A DNA stretch of 25,735 nt from CAZYTO01 sp964650405 (GCA_964650405.1 CAZYTO010000041.1:1-25735); one strand, 5' to 3'; positions 18,419 to 25,546 are shown, counted from the first letter of the stretch. Program-made: numbers and translations. The notes: generated by a model not told the origin, from the letters alone.

Positions 18419-18608
18419 GGCGAGCGGGGGACGGCGAGCGGCGAGCGGAAGGCTGTGTCACCGCAACACCGCAACCACCCGCTCGCAGCACTCCGGTCGC
18501 CCGGTCATGGCTCGCGCGGAGTCTGGAGATTGCGAAGTCAGGCAGATCGCGGCCGTCAACGCTGCCGAAAGTACTGACGCCCGCTCGCCGTCACCCGTTC
18601 GCCGTCTC
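18419..18608. repeat. Inverted pair of heptamer arrays, unit GGCGAGC, between leuS and dtd
   Basis: Left arm 18419-18453: GGCGAGC, GGGGGAC, GGCGAGC, GGCGAGC, GGAAGGC (A-B-A-A-C). Right arm about 18581-18608: CCGCTCG, CCGTCAC, CCGTTCG, CCGTCTC. The dtd stop codon (18593-18591) and final residues ETANG lie in the right arm. The 125 bases between the arms hold no gene I can support, only another CCGCTCGC at 18479-18486. Confidence 0.85.
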
Positions 18609-19037
18609 GTACACGAACGTGACCGGACCGTCGTTCTCCAGCGCGACGATCATCATTTCGCGGAACCGGCCCGTCTCCACGCGCAGGCCGGTGCTGGCCA
18701 GTTCGCGCACGAAGAGCGCGAAGAGCGTCCGGGCCCGCTCCGGCTCCTCGGCGTTGTCGAAGCTCGGCCGGCGTCCGCGGGCGATGGAACCGGCCAGGGT
18801 GAACTGCGACACGGCCAGGATCGCGCCTCCCGCTTCGGCGACATCGCGGTTCATCTTCCCGGCCTCGTCGCTGAAGATGCGCAGCTCGCGAATCTTCTTC
18901 GCCGCGTCGCGCATGGCGGCCTCGCCGTCGCCCTTCTCGACGGCCGCCAGGACGAGCATCCCGCTCCCGATGGCGGAAACGACCTCCTCACCGACGGCAA
19001 CCGAGGCGCGGCGCACACGCTGGATGACGCACTTCAT
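18591..19037 (-). CDS. dtd: D-aminoacyl-tRNA deacylase
   Basis: A 148-residue protein of the DTD family, close to the usual length. It opens with MKCVIQRVRRASVAVGEEVV. The two catalytic cross-subunit motifs are present: SQFTLA at 77-82, followed by GSIARGRRPSFDNAEEP, and the GP motif in NDGPVTF at about 135-141. It removes D-amino acids mischarged onto tRNA and works as a dimer. ATG 19037 is chosen; an ATG nine bases upstream would add MRG. The last residues (ETANG) and the stop are formed by a heptamer array. The gene follows ssb and precedes leuS, so a translation-quality theme is shared with leuS. Confidence 0.93.
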   Translation of the reverse strand: MKCVIQRVRRASVAVGEEVVSAIGSGMLVLAAVEKGDGEAAMRDAAKKIRELRIFSDEAGKMNRDVAEAGGAILAVSQFTLAGSIARGRRPSFDNAEEPERARTLFALFVRELASTGLRVETGRFREMMIVALENDGPVTFVYETANG

Positions 19038-19065
19038 CCCGCGCATCGTAACGGAGACGAGAAGA

Positions 19066-19148
19066 GGGCGAAGTTGGAAGGGCGAAGGAGGCATGAACCG
19101 GACGGAGGGAGATCCCTTCGCCCTTCTTCCTTTGGCTCCTTCGCCCTT
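19066..19148. repeat. Inverted pair of heptamer arrays, unit GGGCGAA, between ssb and dtd
   Basis: Left arm 19066-19093: GGGCGAA, GTTGGAA, GGGCGAA, GGAGGCA (A-B-A-C). Right arm about 19117-19146: TTCGCCC, TTCTTCC, TTTGGCT, two extra bases, TTCGCCC. The arms would pair across a loop of about 23 bases. The unit is shared with the array at 19768-19857 on the other side of ssb. Confidence 0.88.
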
Positions 19149-19161
19149 AGTGGCGAACTTG

Positions 19162-19620
19162 TCAGAACGGTACGTCGTCTTCTTCCATGTCGTTGGGAGG
19201 CGCCGAGGCCGAGCCGCTGCTGCTCTTGCGGTTCTGGGCGTAGCTGCCGCCTCCGTTGTAGGAGCCGCCGCCTTCGTCGTCACCCTTGCGGTCGAGCATC
19301 TGCATGTTGTCGGCGACGATCTCGGTGCGGTAGCGCTTCTGCTTGGTCTCTTTGTCTTCCCAGGAGTCCGTGCGGATGCGGCCGTCGATGTAGACCAGCT
19401 TCCCCTTACGGAGGTACTGGCCGCAGATCTCGGCGAGCTTGCCCCAGGCCACGATGTTGTGCCACTCGGTGCGCTCCTGCTTCTCGCCGTTGCGGTCGGT
19501 GAAGCGCTCGTCGGTGGCGATGGTGAATTTGGCGACGGACTGGCCGCTGGGGATCGACTTGATCTCAGGATCCTTGCCGAGGCGGCCGATGAGAATGACT
19601 TTGTTCACGCTGCCTGCCAT
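19162..19620 (-). CDS. ssb: Single-stranded DNA-binding protein
   Basis: A 152-residue SSB. The OB-fold domain (about 1-112) has NKVILIGRLGKDPEIKSIPS, FTIATDERFTD, ERTEWHNIVAWGKLAEICGQ and YLRKGKLVYIDGRIRTDSWE. A flexible Gly/Ser/Asn-rich linker follows, and the conserved acidic tip ends in EEDDVPF, which docks repair and replication partners. GAGGAG lies seven bases before the ATG. The gene is preceded by a nested inverted repeat in the leader (19643-19689) and flanked on both sides by GGGCGAA heptamer hairpins. Confidence 0.96.
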   Translation of the reverse strand: MAGSVNKVILIGRLGKDPEIKSIPSGQSVAKFTIATDERFTDRNGEKQERTEWHNIVAWGKLAEICGQYLRKGKLVYIDGRIRTDSWEDKETKQKRYRTEIVADNMQMLDRKGDDEGGGSYNGGGSYAQNRKSSSGSASAPPNDMEEDDVPF

Positions 19621-19642
19621 GAATTTCTCCTCATGTGATTGG

Positions 19643-19689
19643 TACGGACAGCCGGCCAGCGGCCGGCGCGCGGATGGACGCGGTCCGTA
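19643..19689. promoter_or_regulatory. Nested inverted repeat in the ssb leader
   Basis: GCCGGCC (19651-19657) and GGCCGGC (19661-19667) form a perfect 7-bp stem with an AGC loop. TACGGAC (19643-19649) and GTCCGTA (19683-19689) form an outer 7-bp stem. It lies 23-69 bases upstream of the ssb ATG. It could be a protein-binding operator or an RNA structure; the sequence does not say which. TAGAAT on the minus strand at 19709-19704 could be a -10 box just upstream, without a clear -35. Confidence 0.6.
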
Positions 19690-19767
19690 TGTGAGTCATC
19701 GCGATTCTAAACCGAGGATCGTGCCGCGCGCTCGTTTTCTACCACTCGTAGAGAGGGCACCGCGAAA

Positions 19768-19857
19768 GGGCGAAGGATGAAGGGCGAAGAGGTGAGTCAC
19801 CATATTCCTTCGCCCTATCGCCTCCTCTTCCGCCCTTCGCCCTTCCATCCTTCGCCC
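19768..19857. repeat. Inverted heptamer arrays, unit GGGCGAA, between ssb and the hemolysin III gene
   Basis: Left arm 19768-19795: GGGCGAA, GGATGAA, GGGCGAA, GAGGTGA (A-B-A-C). The right side is longer: TTCGCCC at 19809-19815, then TTCGCCC (19836-19842), TTCCATC, one extra base, TTCGCCC (19851-19857). The distal right arm matches the left arm in unit order apart from the extra base. The 296-base gap 19621-19916 holds this element, the ssb leader structure and nothing else I can identify. Confidence 0.9.
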
Positions 19858-19916
19858 TTCCGGCCCACTGAATCCCCCCTTGCCACTCGCGCCGCGTTGT
19901 GGTGCACCATGCGTCG

Positions 19917-20540
19917 ATGTACCGCGGAGAACGGTTTAACAGCATCACGCACCTGGTCGGCTCGGTGCTGGCGCTGTGCGGGGCGTCGGTGGCCATCACG
20001 CTGGCGGCGCAGCGCGGCGGCTGGGGGCGCATCACGGCCGTGGCCGTCTACGGCGCGATGCTCTTCGTGCTGTACCTCAGCTCCACGCTCTACCACTCCC
20101 TGCGCGGCAAACCAAAGCGGGTCTTTCACGTCTTCGACCACTGCGCCATCTACCTGCTCATCGCCGGGACGTACACGCCGTTCACCCTCGTTACGTTACA
20201 CGGCGCGTGGGGCTGGACGCTCTTCGCCATCGTCTGGCTCTTGGCCATCGCCGGCGTGCTGAAGGACGCCGTGCTGCCCGGCCGCTACCGCGCCGTCTCG
20301 GTCGTGCTCTACGTCCTCATGGGCTGGCTGATCGTGGCCGCCTTCGCACCGCTGCAGCGCGCCCTGCCCGGTCCGGGCATCACTCTCCTCGCGGCCGGCG
20401 GAATCGTCTACACCATCGGCATCGTCTTCTTCGCCCTCTCCAAGCGCGTCGCGTACATGCACGGCGTGTGGCACCTCTTCGTGCTCGCCGGCAGCGTCTT
20501 CCACTACCTGGCCGTAGTGCGGTACGTGGCGCTGGGATGA
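19917..20540 (+). CDS. Hemolysin III / PAQR-family membrane protein
   Basis: A 207-residue protein with seven predicted membrane helices. PAQR motifs are in order: RGERFNSITHLVGSVLA at the N-terminus, LYLSSTLYHSLRGKPKRVFH, FDHCAIYLLIAGTYTPF in the middle, and HGVWHLFVLAGSVFHYLAVV at the C-terminus, supplying the conserved histidines of the putative zinc site. The name hemolysin III is historical; bacterial members (TrhA-like) are linked to membrane-energy and lipid homeostasis, and no toxin role should be inferred. ATG 19917 is chosen over a GTG at 19899 because the family begins at about Y-x-x-G-E-x-x-N. No strong ribosome-binding site is visible. Confidence 0.9.
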   Translation: MYRGERFNSITHLVGSVLALCGASVAITLAAQRGGWGRITAVAVYGAMLFVLYLSSTLYHSLRGKPKRVFHVFDHCAIYLLIAGTYTPFTLVTLHGAWGWTLFAIVWLLAIAGVLKDAVLPGRYRAVSVVLYVLMGWLIVAAFAPLQRALPGPGITLLAAGGIVYTIGIVFFALSKRVAYMHGVWHLFVLAGSVFHYLAVVRYVALG

Positions 20541-20569
20541 CGTTCAGCGCGACTTGTTGATGCGTCGCG

Positions 20570-20644
20570 GGCGAGCGGGTTCGGGCGAGCGGCGAGCAGA
20601 AACTCCATGCCTTCGCGCCTACCGCTCGCCGTCCGCCGCCCGCC
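20570..20644. repeat. Inverted pair of heptamer arrays, unit GGCGAGC, between two convergent genes
   Basis: Left arm 20570-20597: GGCGAGC, GGGTTCG, GGCGAGC, GGCGAGC (A-B-A-A). Right arm 20624-20644: GCTCGCC, GTCCGCC, GCCCGCC. The pair would fold across a 26-base loop between the ends of the hemolysin III and DinB-like genes. It ends two bases before the DinB-like stop codon. Confidence 0.92.
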
Positions 20645-20646
20645 CG

Positions 20647-21174
20647 TCACAAATACCGCTCGCGCAGTACCTTCATGTGGTGCCGTCCGTGGCCGAGGAT
20701 CACGTAGGCGACGGCGCGGGTGGAGATGGGCTTGTTGTTGGCCATGCCGATCTGCGACCACGCCTCCGGGGTGAGGGCGCGCAGCATGCGGACGTTGGCC
20801 GAGCGCAGATCGGCCAGCTCGCCGAGGAGGTCGTCGAGGGAGCGGGCGTCGGCGGAGGAATGGGCGGCGTACACGTTCTCGTCGAAGCCGGGCAGCGACT
20901 GCGTCTCGCCGCGGGCGATGCACATGGCCCGGTAGCCGAAGACCCGCTCGCCGTCGGTGATGTGTCCGATGACTTCGCGGATGGTCCACTTCCCTTCGGC
21001 GTAGCGGTAGCCGGCCTTCGCGGCGTCGAGCCCGCCGACCAGTGCGCGGATCTCTCCGAGTTGCGTCTCCAGCGCCGCGCAGACGTCGCCGGCGTTGGCG
21101 GTGTGGTCGATGTAGCCCTGAAAGTGCGGTGCGTATTCGCTGGGATCGGGGTGGCCCGGTACGTAGTTCGTCAT
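20647..21174 (-). CDS. DinB-superfamily protein (putative metal-dependent enzyme)
   Basis: A 175-residue DinB/YfiT-like four-helix protein. Candidate metal-ligand histidines are in EVIGHITDGERVFGYRAM and in the C-terminal GHGRHHMKVLRERY, the usual H ... HxxxH arrangement. GKWTIREVIGHI is the most conserved stretch of the superfamily. Members include thiol transferases such as bacillithiol- or mycothiol-dependent enzymes, but the substrate here is unknown. The start at 21174 (MTNYVPGHPDP) is chosen; an in-frame ATG at 21186 would overlap the divergent acetyltransferase start. The name refers to the DNA-damage-inducible Bacillus protein, not the polymerase. Confidence 0.85.
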   Translation of the reverse strand: MTNYVPGHPDPSEYAPHFQGYIDHTANAGDVCAALETQLGEIRALVGGLDAAKAGYRYAEGKWTIREVIGHITDGERVFGYRAMCIARGETQSLPGFDENVYAAHSSADARSLDDLLGELADLRSANVRMLRALTPEAWSQIGMANNKPISTRAVAYVILGHGRHHMKVLRERYL

Positions 21175-21187
21175 GGCCGCGATCATA

Positions 21188-21673
21188 ATGTCTGCCGTGC
21201 TCATTCGGGCGTGGCAAAACGATGAAGGCGAAGCGCGCGCCTGCGCCGAAATGATGGCCGCCAGCGACCCGTGGCGAACGCTCGGCCGCGGTTTCGAGCA
21301 GTCTCTGGCCTTTCTCACGGACGGTACGAAGGAGATTCACCTGGCCACGGAGGACGGGCAGATTCTCGGCTTCATCGTCCTGAACATGCGCGGAGCGTTC
21401 GCCGGCTACATCCAGACCATCTGCGTCGGTGCGGCGGCGCGGGACAAGGGCGTCGGGACGCAGCTCATGCGCTTCGCCGAGGAGCGGATCTTCCGCGAGG
21501 TGCCCAACGTCTTCCTCTGCGTATCGAGTTTCAACGAGGCCGCCCAGCGCCTCTACGAGCGCCTCGGCTACGAGCGCATCGGCGTCCTTCGCGACTACAT
21601 CGTCCGCGGCTACGACGAGATCTTCATGCGCAAGGCCCTCGTGCCGGCCAGCGAGTTTCGAAAACGGGTGTGA
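21188..21673 (+). CDS. GNAT-family N-acetyltransferase
   Basis: A 161-residue acetyltransferase. Acetyl-CoA-binding motif A is visible as ICVGAAARDKGVGTQLMRFA (R-x-x-G-x-G form), preceded by beta strands AGYIQTICV and followed by NVFLCVSSFNEAAQRLYERL and GYERIGVLRDYIV, the RimI-like motif B. It transfers an acetyl group to an amine of an unknown small molecule or protein N-terminus. ATG 21188 is used; an upstream in-frame ATG at 21173 would overlap the divergent DinB-like start. The two start codons are only about 13 bases apart, so any promoter of each gene must lie inside the other. Confidence 0.88.
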   Translation: MSAVLIRAWQNDEGEARACAEMMAASDPWRTLGRGFEQSLAFLTDGTKEIHLATEDGQILGFIVLNMRGAFAGYIQTICVGAAARDKGVGTQLMRFAEERIFREVPNVFLCVSSFNEAAQRLYERLGYERIGVLRDYIVRGYDEIFMRKALVPASEFRKRV

Positions 21674-21688
21674 CTGTGTCTATCTGAT

Positions 21689-22216
21689 ATGAGACGGCTC
21701 GCCATCCTGCTCGCGTTCACCTTTCCGCTGTACGCCACGAAACCCTGTCCGCCGCCTCCTTGCTTCGACCAGCCGTCGGGAATGTTCAACAGGGCGAAGT
21801 GCGACAACCTCGCCGACTGGCAGGCCATCGGACACATCACGAAACTGGTGCATCACCCGGCGGGCTATCCCCTTCAGAAAGACTTTGCCACCTTCACCTT
21901 CGTCGTCGAGCATTGGGTTCGCCGGGGCAGCGACAGGAAGATCAAGGAGATCCCCTTTCAAGTGGGGTGGTGCCGCAACGTCGAAGTGATGACGAGCGAC
22001 TACGGCGGATACATGTTCTGGGGGAGGAACAAGCCGGATGTCCCGAACGCGGAATGGGAGTACCTGCACTTCGAGAGGTGCGACATTCCGACCAGTCGCG
22101 CGAACGGGCCTGCAGTCAGCGACTCTCACGCAGAGACGCGGAGACTCTCCTCCGCGCTCCCCACTACGCCGCGCGCGTCCCGTCAGCGGCCGTCGATGCG
22201 CAGAAACGTGCGGTAG
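21689..22216 (+). CDS. Small exported protein of unknown function
   Basis: A 175-residue reading frame with a signal peptide (MRRLAILLAFTFPLYA), then a Pro/Cys-rich start TKPCPPPPCFDQPSGMFN and a compact domain with conserved-looking aromatic residues (YPLQKDFATFTFVVEHWVRR, WCRNVEVMTSDYGGYMFWGR). Four or five cysteines could form disulfides outside the cytoplasm. I do not recognise the family. From about residue 145 (SDSHAETRR onward) the C-terminus is translated repeat and then the antisense of the ribonuclease gene, with which it overlaps by 34 bases, so the functional protein probably ends before 22125. No ribosome-binding site is evident. Confidence 0.6.
   Translation: MRRLAILLAFTFPLYATKPCPPPPCFDQPSGMFNRAKCDNLADWQAIGHITKLVHHPAGYPLQKDFATFTFVVEHWVRRGSDRKIKEIPFQVGWCRNVEVMTSDYGGYMFWGRNKPDVPNAEWEYLHFERCDIPTSRANGPAVSDSHAETRRLSSALPTTPRASRQRPSMRRNVR
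22128..22156. repeat. Octamer pair with hairpin
   Basis: ACGCAGAG (22128-22135) and ACGCGGAG (22136-22143) are tandem octamers. CGCGGAG (22137-22143) and CTCCGCG (22150-22156) form a 7-bp stem with a six-base loop. It sits at the 3-prime end of the exported-protein frame, before the convergent ribonuclease gene. It resembles the other arrays but with only two units. Confidence 0.55.
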
Positions 22217-22533
22217 TGGTCGCGGGTGTAGTACGTCTCGCCGCCGTTGCCCTTGATGATCCGGCGCGCCCCGCGGGTCGGCGCTCCCGGCGTCGGCACG
22301 GTGTACTCGTGGTAGTAGCCGCGGACTTGGGACGGCAGGCGTCCTTCGCGATTCTGGAAGACGACGCCGTCCTGCCGGTACGGGAACGGGCCTCCGTGCG
22401 CGATCAGCTCGAGCACGTGGACCACCGCCTGCCGCTCCGCGGCGTCAGGAATGGCGCGCTCGAGCCGCGAGGCGGCGAGCGCGTGCAGCGCGAGGATCAG
22501 GGCGAGAGAAGCGAGCAGCGATCGTTTACCCAT
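22183..22533 (-). CDS. Secreted guanyl-specific ribonuclease, barnase/RNase Sa family
   Basis: A 116-residue protein with a signal peptide (MGKRSLLASLALILALHALAA) and an RNase Sa-like domain: HVLELIAHGGPFPYRQDGVV, FQNREGRLPSQ, YYHEYTVPTPGAPTRGARRI, TYYTRDHYRTFLRID. By alignment from memory with Streptomyces RNase Sa, the base-recognition Glu is E63, the catalytic base E76, the catalytic Arg R87 with R90/R91, and the catalytic His H106, so the enzyme looks active. It would cleave RNA 3-prime of guanosine outside the cell. The ATG at 22533 lies five bases after the stop of the barstar-like gene, in one operon. It lacks the disulfide cysteines of RNase Sa. Confidence 0.92.
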   Translation of the reverse strand: MGKRSLLASLALILALHALAASRLERAIPDAAERQAVVHVLELIAHGGPFPYRQDGVVFQNREGRLPSQVRGYYHEYTVPTPGAPTRGARRIIKGNGGETYYTRDHYRTFLRIDGR

Positions 22534-22538
22534 GGCGG

Positions 22539-22934
22539 TCACCACACGAACACGAGATGGAACGGCTCCTCGTCCGCCCTTCGCTCCTCGGCGACGCTGA
22601 GCCACGTCTCGATGAGCGTGCCCGCGCATTCCGGGGCGTCGCGCCAGAGCACCCTGGCGTGATGGACGATGAGGACGAAGCCGCGCCGGCTGCCGGCGGC
22701 TTCCACCTCGCGCAGGCCGTCGGTGAGGGCGTCCCAATTGCCGCCGAACCAGTCGGGAAAGCGGAGCGTCGCGGCCAGGACGCGGAAGAGCGACTCCTGG
22801 TCGTGGATTTCCTCCCCTGCCTCGAAAACATTGGTGGCGTGCAGAAGCTCCTCGCGAACGGTGTCCAGGTCCTCGACGCTCGCGAAGTGCACTGATTCCG
22901 CGGTCACGGTCGTCAGCAGGGCGGCGTCGATCAC
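22539..22934 (-). CDS. Barstar-family ribonuclease inhibitor
   Basis: A 131-residue protein with the barstar core motif RFPDWFGGNWDALTDGL. Asp residues at 68 and 72 match barstar D35 and D39, which plug the barnase active site. It would stay in the cytoplasm and protect the cell from the co-encoded ribonuclease before export. It starts with GTG at 22934, overlapping the stop codon of the phosphatase gene as GTGA, and its stop is five bases before the ribonuclease ATG, so the inhibitor is translated first. Upstream coupling to a signalling phosphatase is unusual. Confidence 0.9.
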   Translation of the reverse strand: MIDAALLTTVTAESVHFASVEDLDTVREELLHATNVFEAGEEIHDQESLFRVLAATLRFPDWFGGNWDALTDGLREVEAAGSRRGFVLIVHHARVLWRDAPECAGTLIETWLSVAEERRADEEPFHLVFVW

Positions 22935-25540
22935 GCGCGCGCTCTCACCACGACGAAAGTCACGTCGTCGTTCGGCGGGGTGTCGCCGTGCCAGCGCTGC
23001 ACGGCCGCTTCGAGCGAGGCGATGACGCCGTCCACGCCCGGCTCCCGGGCCGCGTCGGCGAAGTCCTGCATGGCCGCGGTATAGCCGAGTTGCTGGGAGG
23101 TGCCGTTGGAGCCCTGCAGCAGCTCGGGGAATCCGTCCGTCATGAGCAGCATGGTATCGCCGGAGGCGAGGTCGATGACGGCGTCGTTGTAGTCGGCGCC
23201 GAGCGTGCCCAGGGGCGTGGCGTGCAGGGCGATCTCGTCGACCGTGCCGTTGGCCGCGCGGTGGACATACACGGGCGGCATGCCGGCCGAGGCGACGGTG
23301 ACCTTGTTGCGCTCCAGGCGGGCCACGAGCAGGGCCATGGCCATCCGCGGCAGGTCCATGCGCTTCACCTTCTCCGCGGCCTCGCGCAGAAAGACCGAGG
23401 GCGCAGCGTCATTGGCGTAGCCGGAGAAGAGGGCCTTGACCACGGTGACCATCGTGCCGGCGCGGGCGCCGTGGCCGGTGGCATCGCCGACGGCCGCGGA
23501 GAGGACGCCGTTCGCGCCCACGTGGAAGTCGTAGTAGTCGCCTCCCACCTCGGTGGCGGTGCGCGTGAAGACGGCCAGGTCGAAGTGCTCGTGCCGCGGC
23601 ACTTCCTTCGGCAGGAGCGAGAGCTGGAAGCGCCGGGCCTCCTCCAGCTCTGCCGACTTGCGGGCGTACTCCGCCTCCAGCAGCCGCTGCTGCATGGCCT
23701 GCTCCTGGTGCTCGCGCTCCTGCGTGACGATGCGCTGCTGCTGCAAACTGAGGTCCTCGGCCATGCGATTGAAGGCCACGGCCAGTTGGCCGATCTCGCT
23801 CTTCGTGGAGCCGACCGGCACCCGGGTCATCAGGTCGCCCTGGGCCACGCGCTCGGCGCCGCGCGTCACGGCCTTGACGTCTCGGGTCATGTGATTGGCG
23901 ATCGGCACGATGCCTAGGAGCAGCCAGCAGATGACGACCATGCCGAAGAGCAGGTTCTTGGCCGCCGTCTTGCGCATGGCCTCGAACGTGTCGCCGACCG
24001 GACGTGCCACGCCGATGCGCAGGCCGCTCTGGGGATCGCGGTTGAGGACGACCACCCAGTTCGGAATGGTGGCCAGGGACTCGTTCTTGGCCACCCGCTG
24101 GGGCACGCCGATCCCGGAGAGGGTCAGCTTGTCCTGCGGATTGCGGGTATAGAGATTGCCGTCGCGGTCGAGGGCGAAGGCGATCTCGGTGCGGTCTTCG
24201 CTCTCGATGCCCAGGACGCGGCGGATGACTTCCTCCGTGCTGACGTGCGCTTGGATCTGCCCGACCACCTTCCCCTGCTGGCGGAGCGGTGCGTCGAACT
24301 TCTGGCCGAAGACGAGCGTCGTCCGCTTCTCTTTTTCGGAGAGACGGACCCGGTCGGCGGGCGTGACCTTGTGCGGCGCCGGCTCGGTGGCGGCCACCGA
24401 CGCGGATTCCGACGTTGCCTTCGATGCCGCCGCACTGGAAGCGACACTGACGGAGGCGGCATTGACCGGTGAGGCATTCACCGGCGCGGCACTAACGGGT
24501 GCTGCCTGCGCGACGGCGGGAGGAGCTACCGCAACGGCCGGAGGGGCTACCGCGACCACGGGCGGTGTAACGACCGGTGGGATCATCGCCGTCACACCCG
24601 GTGCCGCGTGGGACGGAACAGCCGGCGGCGCGGACGCGCCGGGGTGGGGAGCGTGCTGCATCCGGTACCGCTCGCGCGACTGCGCGCCGCGCATCTCTTT
24701 GCCGACGACGCGGGCCATCTCCCGGGCCTTCATCACCGAATTCATCTGGGCATCGAATTCGTCGGAGCGCTTCTTCATGGAAGCCTCGAACGCCTTCTGC
24801 GTATCGCCCAGTTGCTTCTCCAGTGCTTCCCGCTCGGCCGGCGTGAGCTCTCGCGCGTGCAGGCCGAGCTGCATGCCCAGCTTCTGCATCTTGTCGAGCT
24901 GGCTACGCTGTTCGTCGGTCAGGGTGAAGCGCATGGCCGTGCGCGCCGGCGGGGGGAGGTCGATGACGATGGGCGTCTTCTCCTCATCGAACGAGCTCTC
25001 ACCGGCATCCGCCTTGTCCGCCTTCTTTTCGCTCTTTTCCGCGTTCTTCTCTTCGGCCGCATCCGCAGCCATCTCCGACGCGGCTTCCTTCGAGGCAACC
25101 TTTAGCGCGCTGCTGACGATGCCCGTCACCAGCTCGCCCGGATTGGGCGGAGCCTCCGGGGCTGCCGGCTTCGGTTTCGGTTGCGGCGGCAGGCGATGCT
25201 GCGCCACCTGCGGCACCGGCGCCGGGTGCATGGGACGGATCTCGATCGAATCGACCAGGGAGGCCGCGTCGCCCATCGTGGCCAGGATGTTGCGCACGTC
25301 CGGCTGGGCGCCCGTACTGGAGAGGGCCGGCAGCGCCGACAGCTCGGCGAGCCGTTGCTCGAGGTCGCTGCGGATGAGGGCCAGCCTCCGGTCCATCTGC
25401 CCCGTCAGCCGCTTCGCCTCCGCCTGATACGCCTCCTGCAGCGCCTTCCGCGACGAGTGGTACGAATACACGACGATCGCCGTCAGCGGCACCACCGCCA
25501 GCAGGAAGCAGATCAGGATGAGCTGCGTGCGGATCTTCAT
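22931..25540 (-). CDS. Membrane sensor phosphatase: extracytoplasmic domain, HAMP, SpoIIE/PP2C
   Basis: An 869-residue signalling protein. TM1 is at about 7-27 and TM2 at about 530-548, enclosing a large extracytoplasmic region (28-529). That region has helical segments, a Lys/Glu-rich stretch (about 155-190) and a low-complexity Ala/Pro/Val stretch (about 300-390), with a Cache-like part near 430-515. HAMP spans about 549-600 (GDLMTRVPVGSTKSEIGQLA), a coiled coil 600-640, then the SpoIIE/PP2C domain: EVGGDYYDF (665-672), VGDATGHGARAG (684-695), TDGFPEL (801-807) and NDDVTFVVV (857-865), which hold the metal-binding aspartates. RsbU-like members dephosphorylate anti-anti-sigma proteins; the target here is unknown. 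No Shine-Dalgarno sequence precedes the ATG; a heptamer array does. Confidence 0.92.
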   Translation of the reverse strand: MKIRTQLILICFLLAVVPLTAIVVYSYHSSRKALQEAYQAEAKRLTGQMDRRLALIRSDLEQRLAELSALPALSSTGAQPDVRNILATMGDAASLVDSIEIRPMHPAPVPQVAQHRLPPQPKPKPAAPEAPPNPGELVTGIVSSALKVASKEAASEMAADAAEEKNAEKSEKKADKADAGESSFDEEKTPIVIDLPPPARTAMRFTLTDEQRSQLDKMQKLGMQLGLHARELTPAEREALEKQLGDTQKAFEASMKKRSDEFDAQMNSVMKAREMARVVGKEMRGAQSRERYRMQHAPHPGASAPPAVPSHAAPGVTAMIPPVVTPPVVAVAPPAVAVAPPAVAQAAPVSAAPVNASPVNAASVSVASSAAASKATSESASVAATEPAPHKVTPADRVRLSEKEKRTTLVFGQKFDAPLRQQGKVVGQIQAHVSTEEVIRRVLGIESEDRTEIAFALDRDGNLYTRNPQDKLTLSGIGVPQRVAKNESLATIPNWVVVLNRDPQSGLRIGVARPVGDTFEAMRKTAAKNLLFGMVVICWLLLGIVPIANHMTRDVKAVTRGAERVAQGDLMTRVPVGSTKSEIGQLAVAFNRMAEDLSLQQQRIVTQEREHQEQAMQQRLLEAEYARKSAELEEARRFQLSLLPKEVPRHEHFDLAVFTRTATEVGGDYYDFHVGANGVLSAAVGDATGHGARAGTMVTVVKALFSGYANDAAPSVFLREAAEKVKRMDLPRMAMALLVARLERNKVTVASAGMPPVYVHRAANGTVDEIALHATPLGTLGADYNDAVIDLASGDTMLLMTDGFPELLQGSNGTSQQLGYTAAMQDFADAAREPGVDGVIASLEAAVQRWHGDTPPNDDVTFVVVRARA

Positions 25541-25546
25541 TTTTCG

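Noticed and set aside
18454..18578. tRNA or small RNA gene between leuS and dtd
   Set aside because: I looked for a cloverleaf or clear stems and found none; only repeat-related sequence is visible.
16057..19638. A 1193-codon open frame on the plus strand, antisense to leuS, dtd and ssb
   Set aside because: Three well-recognised genes lie on the opposite strand and explain the openness; the translation is rich in Arg, His and Val with no motifs.
19917..20540. Haemolysin toxin
   Set aside because: The family name is historical; the motifs are those of PAQR membrane proteins and nothing indicates a secreted toxin.
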